DNA of 64,000 nucleotides from Hygrocybe punicea (Eukaryota; Basidiomycota; Agaricomycetes; Agaricales; Hygrophoraceae), in the NCBI GenBank assembly GCA_963556145.1, contig OY744461.1, positions 7,884,891 to 7,948,890 on the forward strand. Direction: 5' to 3'. Of this stretch, positions 11,054 to 22,086 are shown in pieces. A program made the translations under genes and the position numbers. The notes beneath the pieces were generated by a model, which had not been told where the DNA came from, made no database searches, and saw nothing but the letters and a program-made list of their open reading frames with translations. Position 1 is the first letter of the stretch. Each line of letters begins with the position of its first letter.

Positions 11054-11410
11054 CATACTATGTAATGAAGTATGTTAAATGTATTGGGAAAGTATACTGA
11101 ATATTGTGATCATATTATTGCACACAGTATTCAAAGAGTATTATTCAATATTTTGAAACAAAGTACATTACGAGTATTAAATGACAGTTTTAGAGTACTG
11201 CTTCAATAACAAGACATTTATTGAAATTATTGAAACAGTACTGTAAAATTGCCCTTCAATACTGGTAAGGTACTTTGTTTCAAAATACTGAATCATCATT
11301 TTGAATACTCTTTGAATACTGTGTGCAATCATATGATAACAATATTTAGTATACTTTTCCAATACATTTAACATACTTCATTACATTGTATGCTACTGTG
11401 CACCCTGTGC
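11036..11410. mobile_element. MITE-like element with long terminal inverted repeats
   Basis: The 375-bp element starts GCACAGGGTGCACAGTAGCA and ends with its reverse complement. The inverted arms stay close for roughly 130 bp each, including a matching GCACACAGTATTCAAAGAGT in both. The interior is AT-rich and has no ORF. I could not identify a target-site duplication. The right end lies 46 bases past the stop codon of the dehydrogenase gene, in its likely 3' UTR. Confidence 0.85.
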
Positions 11411-11455
11411 AGGGACGATTTACAGCATACAAGTCCGAATTTGCAATTGTGGCCG

Positions 11456-12859
11456 TCAGGAGGGAGAAACCGTTATGTACTTGTCCACAATGCTCCGAAT
11501 CCTCGGGTCGACATTGGCCAATATATCGATTGTCTCGTTCTGTGTAGTAATGAAGAAAAAAAAATCGGAGAATGGTCCAACAAAATAATAAATAAATCAC
11601 TGACCCAAATTCTTTCCTGAGTAGTTTGTCCATCCTCGCTCAACACATAATCGCTTGGCTCGACAACACGTTCTGTGGAGAGATAAGCGCCTTGCAGCTC
11701 TTCTTCGCTTTTATCCCAGATAGCCGCCCGAACGAGCATTCTGCTCGCTTTCTCAGTAGGGAGAGCTAGGACTCTCTCTATCATAAAGACCACGCAACCC
11801 ATGATACCAGTCACATTGCGCCGGAGTTCCGAGTACGCAAACCCCGGATTGACGATGTTCACCGTAACGGCGGGTGATGAGAGGTGGGCAGCAAAAGCGC
11901 GGACAAAAAGCACGTTGAGGACTGGTAGAGGTGGAGTGTTTCGTTAGTCAATAGTGTTTTCGAAGGGATGATGAGAATGGCATTATCATACGTTTGGAGA
12001 GGGAATAGCGGTTCCTCATGTTGCTATTTCCGGTACAGATAGAATGACTTGATTTATCTTAAAGAAATGGCATTCGGACTTACGTTGGCGTGCAATATTC
12101 CTTACTAGAAATTGTCTTTAGGATAGTTGGAGTTGTGGTAACATTTTGACCCATCGTTACGAAATGGTGCACATCGCTGCCGACGATTACCAAACGGGGT
12201 GTAGTTGAAAATTCTTGTGCTGTTTTAGTCATGCGAGGTAACAGTAGGAGGGACAAAAGCGATGTGGAGAGGTGGTTGATCGCAATACTGCAATGAAACG
12301 GATATCAGAAAATCAACAAATAGGATTGACGAGGGCGATCCGCACGTACGTTGACTCCCATCCATCCGGGGTCGTGTCGTATACACGAGAAGCGATCGCA
12401 GCGTTCATGACCAGTATGTCCAAACGGGAACCACTCGCCTCAAACGTGTCCGCAAATTCGATAACGGAGGAGAACTTTGACAGGTCAACAAGACATAGCT
12501 CGGCATCCTTGAACCCCGTCGCCTGTTCGAGCGCTGGCAGCCTCTGTCTGAACGAGTCTGAAGCAGATACGAAGTAAAAGTTTACATACCGGATACTGCA
12601 GCTTTTCCCTTTTCTATATTTCTGCATGCCAAAATGAGTCTCGCAGGATTCATGCGAGCAAAGTGTTTCGTTGCCTCAAGACCGAGACCTGTATTCGCAC
12701 CTGAAGAATTATCAGATCTTTGTGATACTGTTGCAATTGACAATACGGGGAACACATACCAACGACGATGACAGTCTTGTGGGAAAGGTCTCCTTGTAGG
12801 ACGGGAGGGATGACTCTCCATTGCTCATAGATTAAATCGAAGACACCCAATTTTACCAT
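11456..12859 (-). CDS. short-chain dehydrogenase/reductase
   Basis: An NAD(P)-dependent oxidoreductase of the SDR superfamily, about 310 residues. Start ATG at 12859, stop TGA at 11456-11458. The cofactor motif is VVGANTGLG, completed across the first intron (12759-12701). An acidic loop (CLVDLSKFSSV) and a NAAI-type motif (LVMNAAIAS) follow. A downstream strand reads TTPRLVIVGSDVHHF. The catalytic YxxxK is YSLSK, recovered by splicing just before LLNVLFVRAFAAHL. The last exon (ETIDILANVDPRIRSIVDKYI) resembles the C-terminus of fungal retinol-dehydrogenase-like SDRs. The substrate is unknown. The second intron model (12589-12558) is only 32 nt, unusually short, yet it is the one that keeps the frame. 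Confidence 0.85.
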
Positions 12860-15800
12860 TATTCTTGCAAGAGCAGGTATGCGGATAAACTTGAAGTCAC
12901 ACAGGAAAATATAACGTTAGTAGGCGACGCGTTCAATGCCGTTCACGTACGTCATTGTCCGGCTCAAACCCAGTGAAAACATCAGCAACTCTGATCCATC
13001 AGCGCTAAGATAGGGATCACACTGTGGGAAGTTGGATACTTGGTTTTTAGTGATGCGAGCACTGGATGCCCTTAATCCAGTGATCGGGTCACTGGATGGG
13101 TGATCACTTCTTTCAAGTGAGACTTGAAAACACTGAATATCCAGTGACAGGAAATCGAGAGCACTTAAATTTCACTCCCAAGCACTGAGTCCGCCAGGCC
13201 ATTGCTCACTGGATGTTCAGTGACTACAGATCACTGATATGGCATGAAAACTAACAAATCAATCCTCGATAAAGAAATCATTTCTATTTATGGGAATAAA
13301 GGGACCAATACTTTGTGAGTCCGAGTAAAAATTATTACAAAAAAATCGGATGCCATTTGTAAATTAAAATTATTTTAGCAAGGGCATTCACGTGATTGCA
13401 CGTGACATCATTGCTATCAACCATACAACTCAGGAAAAGATGACCATCATTACCCCTGCCACTGTTGCCATACTACTCACAGGACAATCTGGGCTGCAGG
13501 AAAACAAACATGCCAAGGGATGAAGACTGACAGTGAGGTGAGTAAACCCTCATCTGGCTGATGAAGTTGACAGACAACCATGACCATAATAAGGATGAGG
13601 ATGCTGGAAGTGGTTACACAGGGCGACAGAGTGACCATGAGTGTCAGTGGTTACCATTTTCTGTGCCACCTCACTGATGATGGCTGTTCCCCTGACAATG
13701 ACATGTGACCAGCACATGTTTCATGACATGTTCTGGAACCTTCCAGCACATTACCCTATGGTACTGTTATCTTGATTCAAGACATGTGATCCAGTTAGAT
13801 GGACATGCTGCATCCTCATGGCAGCCTTATTGTTCTTTCCCTTTCTCATTTATATATACTGACCCAGTAGCGTGTCTTTCATGGCAATTCCCTAACCCTT
13901 TTGTATTTAAGCCTGTGTTGTTGCGCCATGTTCTCTTTTTCCCCTTCTTCACATTTAGTCTGGTTTCCTCTTCCCATTTCACTTATCTGGAACTTCCCCT
14001 GGACAGTTGACCATGAATACACCTTAAATTAGTTGTTCTTGTGTTTCCTCTGGTCTGATCTTGCCTGAGTTTGGTTGGCTGTTACTAGAGCCCACTGATC
14101 TGGCAATCCATAACAGCAGGGTGGTAAGTGGTGACAAGGACATTTTGCTCTTGTTCACCTTCCTGCCCCCATCCATCCTTGTCCTTGTCATGCCCTCATC
14201 GTCATTCATTGCTGCCATCAGCTGGTGTCATTGAGTGGCCAGAGGGCAAGAGGTTGGGGGATGTATCTGAGCCAGTAGGTGGGCACACTACACTCCTCTC
14301 CCTCATAGTCATGGTCATCATCATTGTAGTTGTTGTAGTCATAGTCATTGTAGTTGTTGTTATCATTGTCAGCATTGTGTTAGCAGTAAGGCCTGACATG
14401 GGTACAGGTTTAACCATGGTATTTTTCAGCAGTTGTCACAGGCCCAGGTTCAGTGTCCCAATTTGGACACTGTGATCAAACCATACCTGTTACCATCAGG
14501 TCACAGTTTTCCACAGGTACATCAGCATGTGGACCAAAGCCCCAATGTATATTTTTTTAACATTTTCTTTATTTTTTACTAACATTTTCTTATTTCTCAT
14601 GAGAGAGGAGGTAGAGCAAGGGATACAATCTTGGTTTAATGGTTGATGATGGAGTAGGGGCAGTTCCCAGGGACTATGATGAGGATGGTGAACAAAAAGG
14701 TCAATGAGGACAGAGGACATGTTGAGTCCTTTGGTCTGAACATGGGGGTGCTGCACTGCAGATATTGTGGTCAAGAAGATGACCATGAGCAAGGAAAAGG
14801 GATTGGGCATAAGGAATATTATTAGCATTGACCTCAACATGTTGTGAAGGCACAAAAAGGCCATAACCGCTGACTTTTGCAAGCAATGAGGACAACAGGG
14901 TAGCTTGGAATTGAAGGCCAGTGTCTTGCAAGCTGTGCCTTTCCAGAGCTCAAGATGAAAGAACACAAGATTTCCAGAGGCACAATGCTCAGGGAGAAGC
15001 TGAAACAATGTCAAGAAAAAATAAAATTTCCTGAGAATGAGAGACTAACCAGTGATGAATGGAATGCATCTTGCTGAAAAACTTGAGTTTTACACATTGC
15101 AGAGTTGATAAAACTCACCCACAGGGCATAGATATGAGATTAAGGAGCACCACTGGCATTGTTGAAGCAATTGAGGCAGAGCGTGTCCAGCTTTATTAAA
15201 TCTTGCCTGGAACTTCACTGAGGTAGGATTCTTTGCACTCGTGCCTCTTGATCATGGAGATGAGCAGTAGCAAATGTGTGAGAAAATTAGCAAAGCTCTT
15301 GACTTACCATTGCCTTTGTTTGCAATGCTGAACGGACAAGGTAACAGGAGGTTGGTGAGTATTATTGTCACACTTTTCAATGCACAATTCTCTGTTGTAC
15401 AAGTATATTGGACCCCTACCATACATATTGTGAAAATGTTAACTATACAAGGCTAGACAAACATATTAGCGAGCATGAGCAATCCAGCTATTTTTGAGTT
15501 GGAGATAAAGGGCCCATAATGCTGGATCTGACTGCTGCATGTTTACCAAGATCTTCATCACCCTCTCATATATGCCTTGGTAGTTGTGCACTTCAAACAT
15601 TTCTGCACTGAATTTTCATTGTCAAACACAATAAACCACACAGCCTTTGTTTCTGGTGGGGATGATGATGGCGATGATTCAGAGGATGTGGAGTTACAGA
15701 GGGGACACAAAACCCCATATTGCAGTGTCTATGATTGATGCAACTCCCAGCCAGTCACTTCACCGGTCTCAAGATTTTTTCTAATTTCAGTGTCAGCCCT

Positions 15801-15911
15801 GGAGTCATCAACATCACCATTCCCCTCCTAGCTATGAGGAGCTCTCAAACCTCCAATGCCCCTCCTTCTGTACTGGAGCCATGGGAAGTTACCATCAATA
15901 AACTCATTGAA
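12860..15911. other. CpG-poor degenerate repeat region left of the chromovirus
   Basis: No gene was recognised. About 13049-13240 is packed with CACTGGAT/ATCCAGTG words in both orientations, like the subterminal arrays of the other elements. About 14290-14400 is a CAT/GTTGT-rich simple sequence. At 14385-14520, GGTTTAACCATGG and CCAATTTGGACACTG resemble a block in element 3 near 41690-41765, so remnants of a related element are likely. CG is rare here, while TG and CA are abundant. The longest frame (14496-15014, -) looks compositional. The block is interrupted by the chromovirus at 15912 and resumes at 23022. Confidence 0.55.
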
Positions 15912-16466
15912 TGTTACCTTTCACCCTGATTTAACCCCCACTTCCGACCCCGTCTCTGACTCCGCATCCCAGAACAACGTCATAGCCTGGGTCTGGAACA
16001 TCATCGAGGACAATCAATGACGGTATCCAAATCCCCACAACTACCCTCATCATCCGATCACCGCCGATACATCATACACACTTATACAAGCACTCAACAA
16101 TACCGCACAGCACAATCACTGGATCAGTTGTCTCCTGAAACCAGATCCACAATACAGCCGTTGGCCACCACGTTGGCACCCCAAAATGCGTAGACCACGA
16201 AGCCAAGCAAGACACCGTTCATCTCGGAGCTTGTCCTCCCCACAACCACGCTTGACGAAGAAGCCAACCCTAAAGTCATTCACTAGTATATAATCATGGA
16301 CATTCATAGTCAGTAACTTTTAAGTTTAGTCTAGCTACTCTTCCCCCGACCGCTACCAGAACCCAGACTCCCCTCTTCTTCTTTGTTTGTAACCCGCTCC
16401 TCTCTTATTACATCCTCGTTTGGTTTATTGTTGCCGGAGTCTGCCTAAGAACAGCGATCCGTAACA
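15912..16466 (+). repeat. 5' LTR
   Basis: 555 bp, TGTTAC...GTAACA. It contains a TATA-like box at 16287-16294 and the likely transcript start at 16322, giving U3 of about 410 and R-U5 of about 145 bp. Confidence 0.95.
16287..16294 (+). promoter_or_regulatory. LTR TATA-like box
   Basis: TATATAAT lies 35 bases upstream of the 11-nt block that is complementary to the priming site, consistent with driving transcription from 16322. The same motif is in the 3' LTR. Confidence 0.55.
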
Positions 16467-16468
16467 TA

Positions 16469-16479
16469 AGACTAAACTT
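16469..16479 (+). promoter_or_regulatory. self-priming primer binding site
   Basis: AGACTAAACTT, two bases after the 5' LTR. It is the exact reverse complement of AAGTTTAGTCT in the LTR (16322-16332 and 22877-22887). In Tf1-like elements the first 11 nt of the mRNA fold back onto such a site and prime reverse transcription. I saw no match to a tRNA 3' end, but could not test all tRNAs. Confidence 0.65.
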
Positions 16480-16713
16480 TCTCTACGCCCTCGACATTAA
16501 ACCAAAGACACCCTGGAACCCCGACGATATCGAACCCCAGATTCAGAACAAGACAACGAGTATTATCTCGCACCCGAAACGTCAGATTCCTCTGATGACG
16601 ACTTCGACCAATACATCGCAACACGAACCAGTGTCCGAACCGCGCCTTTCCCCTCGTCATCATTTCCTCCTTCAACAACTACTCCTTACCATCGAACTTA
16701 CACCCGAACCAGA

Positions 16714-17579
16714 ATGTCAGGCGAAACATCTGGAGAAACATATGAAACCCAAGACACCACCACTGTTGCACCCGCAGCCCCGTCACCTCCGAAATCTCAT
16801 ATTGCTCCGCCGGCTAAATATGACGGTAACAAAGAAGGATTCAAAACGTTCTTCCGCAGTGCCTTCATCTATATCCAGGCCAACAGAACCGCGTTTGACA
16901 CAGAGGAAAAACAGATCCTTTTTATCCTCTCGTATTTGCAAGGAGGACTCACTGGACGATGGGCAGACAAGTACGTCGACATTGCCCTGCAACACTCCCC
17001 CGTCAACTTCAGGTCCCTGGAGGATTTCACCACGGAATTCAGACGACATTTCGAGAAACCGGACCAGAAGAAGGATGCATTGACGAAGTTGAACGACTAA
17101 AGATGACAGCCGATGAGTTTTGGATCGAGTTCGACACTCTCCGGCGCATCGCTGGTCTCGGCGAGATCCTGAATGACAGTTATCTCATTCAGCTCGTCGA
17201 GTTGCACATGAACAAGCCATTGATCGACCAAATTTATACTGGCATGATGATCCCGACCACCATCCAGGAATGGCAGGAACAAACGGTTAAACTCGATCAG
17301 CAGTGGCGACGCCGCCAGGACCAAATACGGTCCATGAACACGACAACGACAAAAACACGCTACAATCCCGGAATGACAACCACGACAACAACCCCACGAA
17401 CACAAACAACGACATCCCGCCCTCAGTCGGCATCCGTTCCTATGGACGTAGACACCTGACGAACCCAATTGAAGCAACAGACATTTACGCGTCTGACGGA
17501 CGAACAACGGCAGGAGTACATGAAGAAAGGGATTTGTTTCAAATGCCAACAACCCGGACATATCTCTCATAATTGTCCG
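16714..17579 (+). pseudogene. gag: chromovirus gag, broken by a 10-bp deletion
   Basis: The frame opens at 16714, although it has no upstream stop until about 16500, so translation could begin earlier. The capsid-like part (PPAKYDGNKEGFKTFFRSAFIYI, then FILSYLQGGLTGRWADKYV) stops at 17098-17100. Comparison with the older copy at about 26330-26660 shows that 10 bases are missing here. Coding resumes in another frame (MTADEFWIEFDTLRRIAG) to a TGA at 17457-17459. It then continues to a CCHC zinc knuckle, CFKCQQPGHISHNC (17535-17576), the RNA-binding part of nucleocapsid. Confidence 0.85.
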
Positions 17580-17965
17580 GAGCAACAAGGATGACAACAA
17601 ATTCGTTCAATGCAAATGATACCACAAACGACAAAACAACAAGACAATGATGGCAAGGATGCCCGAATCGCAGCATTGATGGATGAATTGACGGCATTGA
17701 AGCTGAAGCAACAGGGTTTTTAAAGAAGTGACGTGAAGCGCAGGAGGCCACGATCGCACGACTCGAGAATGATGTACACGTATGTAAACAATTCAATAAC
17801 ATTTTCATCAAACTCAAAGCCCTCCGCAACGACCTGAGACAAACAACGAAACCAGAGCCGAAAGAGGAAAGCAACACGTGGCAAGATACCCATGTTGCAG
17901 ACGAAGAAAAGAAACCGATTCACCCGAAACAGAAAAGAAAGACAACAATCGAATCTGAATTCAAT

Positions 17966-20163
17966 GTGACGGAGACAATCGTTGCTATTCGTTCGACCAC
18001 AATGGGCTATGCCCTGGACCTCCTGAATGATTATGACATCTATGGTCAATGGACGGAGAAGATATCACCAGAACTTGTTCTGTCACTTAATCGATGGTCT
18101 ATCACAGAAGCAGTACAATGGCTGGTACAAAATATGCCACAAGATTCACCACAAGAACCACAGATGTTGGAACCAATACGTGCTATGACACAAAAGGATT
18201 CCGAACTCCGTATGGCATTGCTGGTTCATGGTTTTGTTTCTGTCCCCCAAGATGGACGACAATACCCCATGACGAGCCTGATTGACTGTGGCTGTACCAT
18301 TTGTGCCATTGATGTCGGATATGTCAAAGCACATAATATTCCAACAAAACCATACCTGAACCCATTCAGTTCATACATGAGCGATGGAACACAACCGAAG
18401 ACAGGACAGATTATGGAATATTGCGAATTACAAATGCGTCTTGGTGATCATCAAGAATTACTGCGTTTCGCAGTGACGACACTGGCAAAGATGGACATTT
18501 TCCTCGGATACGATTGGTTGAAGAAACATAATCCAGAAATCGATTGGCGCGAAAATGAAATCAAGTTTTCGCGATGTCTTTCTGGTTGCGGTAAACCATC
18601 AACAATATGTTCGACCGAATTTAACACCGTAGTTTGGGAACGACCTCTTTGGTTCAACCAAGTGATGGAAGAGACAATGGACCCAGCACATTTTCATTCA
18701 TTCATGACAAAGTCGACGGAACTTGCTATAAAGGCACAAGAACAACAGAAGGAAAAGACGTTTGAAGAATTAGTTCCTGAGACTTATCATGAATATCGTG
18801 ATGTTTTCGAACCATCCGGTTTTGATGAATTACCAGCACGAAAACCATGGGACCACGCGATCACCCTGAAACCAGGTGCGCCAGATCATCATGATTGCAA
18901 GCTTTATCCTCTATCACCGAGCGAAAAACAACATCTCGATAAGTTTCTTGATGAAAATTTGAAGACAGGACGAATCCGACCATCAAAATCACCATACGCT
19001 TCTCCTTTTTTCTTTGTGTCGAAGAAAGATGCAGCCGAACGACGACCAATACAAGATTATCGATGGTTAAACTCATGGACGGTTGACGACAAATACCCAT
19101 TACCTTTGATCAACGACATCATCAACCAGTTAGTGGAAGCAAAATACTTCACAAAACTTGATGTACGATGGGGATTAAACAATGTCCATATCAAGGAAGG
19201 CGATGAACATAAAGCCGCCTTTCTGACACCGAAAGGCTTGTTTGAACCAACAGTCATGTTCTTTGGACTAAAGAACTCACCGCCAACATTTCAACGACTG
19301 ATGAACCACATTTTCCGCTACAAAATACGTGAAGGATGGTTGTTGGTTTACATGGATGACATCCTGATCTTCTCAAAGTCTCTTGAAGAAAATCAGAGAC
19401 GAACGAAACAAGTCTTGAAGATATTCCGCGACAATAACCTATTCCTGAAGCCGAAGAAATGTACATTTGACAAAGAAAAAGTCGATTATCTCGGTCTTAT
19501 CGTTGGACATGGTCAAGTTCAAATGGATCCAATCAAAACCAATGCCATCACCAATTGGCCAGTTCCAACAAATCAGACCGAACTTCAACGTTTTATTGGT
19601 TTTCTGAACTTTTATCGTCGTTTTGTTGAGAATTTCTCACAGATTGCAAGTCCGTTGCACAAACTAATGGGGAAAGCAAAATGGGATTGGACCGAAGAAC
19701 AGCAAAACGCATTCGATCGTTTAAAGACCATCATAACGACCGATCCAATTCTCGTTTTACCTGTCCCTGACAAAAAGTTTACCATCGAATGTGACGCATC
19801 AGATTACGCAATTGGTGCTATCCTATCCCAAGAACAACCCGACGGTCTTTTTCGTCTTGTGGCTTATATGTCGACAACAATGACACCAGCCGAATGAAAT
19901 TATCAAATCTTTGACAAAGAATTGCTCGCAATTATACGGAGTTTTGAAGAATGGCGGCAATTCCTCCTCGGAGCAAAGGAACAGATCGACATTTTTACCG
20001 ATCATTGGAACTTGGAATATTATCGAAAACCACAAGATCTCACCTGATGACAAGCTCGTTGGATCGCATTCCTACAAGATTACAATTTCCATTTATTGTA
20101 TTGAAAAGGGTCACAAAATAAGAAAGCTGATCTCCTTTAACAACGTGTTGATCATAAACCAAG
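17966..20163 (+). pseudogene. pol: chromovirus protease, reverse transcriptase and RNase H
   Basis: The frame at 17966-19897 encodes 643 residues. A retropepsin-like region is near residues 100-190: LIDCGCTICAID, then IFLGYDWL. The usual catalytic Asp-Ser/Thr-Gly reads Asp-Cys-Gly here (Asp107). The reverse transcriptase lies at about residues 300-520, with YPLPLINDI, LDVRWGLNNVHI and the catalytic YMDD at residues 462-465 (19349-19360). RNase H begins FTIECDASDYAIGAIL. A TGA at 19895-19897 interrupts it. The same frame then continues ([19 protein letters not shown], then [14 protein letters not shown]) with more stops to about 20163. Upstream, a coiled segment from about 17730 belongs to the same polyprotein in a shifted frame. 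Confidence 0.9.
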
Positions 20164-20167
20164 ATAA

Positions 20168-22003
20168 ATGGACAATACAGGTATGATTGGTCTCCCTGAT
20201 TCATTATTTATTCCACCAGAACATGCAATACGACAAATACTTCACACATCTCCCACGAACGATAACATTATTGCCTTACACCACGACAATCCCATCGCTG
20301 GCCATCCCAGCCGTGACAAGACAATCGAATTGATTTTGCGAACGATGACATGGCCAACTATACGTGAAGATGTTGAACGGTATATCAATGGTTGTACCGA
20401 ATGTCAACAGAATAAACCATGACGCGGAAAACAACTCGGACAACTTTTCCCGCATGATGTACCACCATACAACTGGCATACGATTTCTGTCGACATGATC
20501 GGTCCCCTACTGGAATCACATGGCTTCGACGCCATTCTAGTCGTTGTCGACAAATGTTCGAAACATCCCATATTCATCGCCACGAATATGACATTGACAT
20601 CGGAAGGATGGGCACGACTATTCCGTGATCATGTCTTCAAACATTTTGGCATGCCACGTTTCATCATTTCAGACCGCGGTTCTGTTTTCGTTTCACGATT
20701 CATCACCGAGTTATACTCCTTAATCGGCATTAAAGGACGACTGACAACAGCATATCATCCATGTGCCGATGGACAAACAGAACGAATGAACCAAGAACTC
20801 GAAATCTTTCTTCGTTTCTTTACCAATTATCGACAAGATGACTGGCATGAATGGCTCGCCCTTGCAGAATTTGCATTAGCCAATTGCGAATCATCTGCAA
20901 TCAAGACTTCTCCTTTCTTCGCGACACAAGGGCAACATCCATGGACAGGCCTTGATCTCGATGTACATACACCCATCGCAAATGAAGCCGTTCATGACTT
21001 CATCACACGAATGAAGACGATACAACAAAAGATCGGTGAAATAGCGGATGTCACGAAGCAGACAATGAAGGATAAGTATGATAGTCATGTCAAGAAAATC
21101 ATCTTTTCCCCTGGTGACAAAGTCTGGCTAAATGGAAAGAATTTGACCACAGATCGACCCAGTAAAAAGCTCGACAATCAGAAATTTGGTCCATTCACTG
21201 TTCTCGACAAAATCGGTTCTTCATCGTACAAACTGAAATTACCGAAGGCCTGGAAAATCTTCCCTGTATTCAACGTTGCTCTCCTTTCCCCATTCCAACC
21301 TCCTTCTCCCATCCAACAAAAATACCATCTTCGACCTCCTCCCGATATTATCGACAATGACGACCATTATGAAATAGAACATATCCTTGACTCCCGCATA
21401 CGCCGTAATAAATTATATTATTTAGTACATTGGCTCGACTATCCCCGTGACAAAGATTCCTGGATCCCTGCATCTGAAACAACATATTGCCAGGATCTTG
21501 TCGACGATTTCCATAAATTACATCCCCATGCTCCTTCTTCATTATCCCTTCATTCCCTTTTCACTCTTCCCCCTTCCGTTATCCCTCCTTTCTCTTCCTC
21601 TTCCATTTTGCTCGCTATTTATCCACACAATGCCACCCTCATCCTTGACGGTTCCAAAAACCATGAATTTCGCAAATACCTCTTTCCTCCCAGCATCACA
21701 CACGCATATCTCTATGAAACCGCCCCCGTTGATGCCATTACCTCCGTCATTGAAATCTCTTCCCCCATCATCGCCCCCGCCCAAATTACCAATACCACCG
21801 GATTCGGTAACCTCAACTTCAACTCCCGCAAGAAACTCTGTCCTTACGCTTTCCCAATCGTCCATTGTTATCGCCTTCCATCGCCAATCCCCTCCGCCAC
21901 CCTTTCTCATGAATATGACATCACGACTCCACATCGTTTTTCTCTTCTTCCTTCTTCTTTCACCCACGATCATCCTGTTAATCCCGATCACCTCGTGTAT
22001 TGA
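20168..22003 (+). pseudogene. pol: chromovirus integrase, chromodomain and ASCH-like domain
   Basis: First comes an HHCC-type integrase zinc region (LHHDNPIAGHPSRD, then CTECQQ), broken by a TGA at 20420-20422. The 502-codon frame from 20495 continues the DDE core: the first Asp is in SVDMIGPLL at 20492, the second in SDRGSVF at 20672, then AYHPCADGQTERMN. After the GPF-like linker (KFGPFTVLDKIG) comes a chromodomain at residues 291-345 (HYEIEHILDSRI, then YLVHWLDYPRDKDSW). In chromoviruses this directs integration to marked chromatin. Unusually, the frame runs on for about 160 residues. Residues 368-470 contain ILDGSKNHEFRKYLFP, which fits the GxKxxExR signature of ASCH domains (G386, K388, E391, R393). 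It ends at 22003. Confidence 0.85.
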
Positions 22004-22086
22004 ATGCCTGCCCTAATCTTTCCTCTTCTTATATATAGTCTGTTTTCTCTTCTTTTCTTTTCGTTGCTCCTTGCCTTTGCTCCCCC

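Noticed and set aside
11390..11620. plus-strand ORF starting in the MITE
   Set aside because: It overlaps the spliced last exon of the dehydrogenase in antisense; the SDR model is better supported.
14496..15014. 172-codon minus-strand ORF
   Set aside because: CG-depleted repeat with His/Leu-rich compositional sequence, no family resemblance and no gene context.
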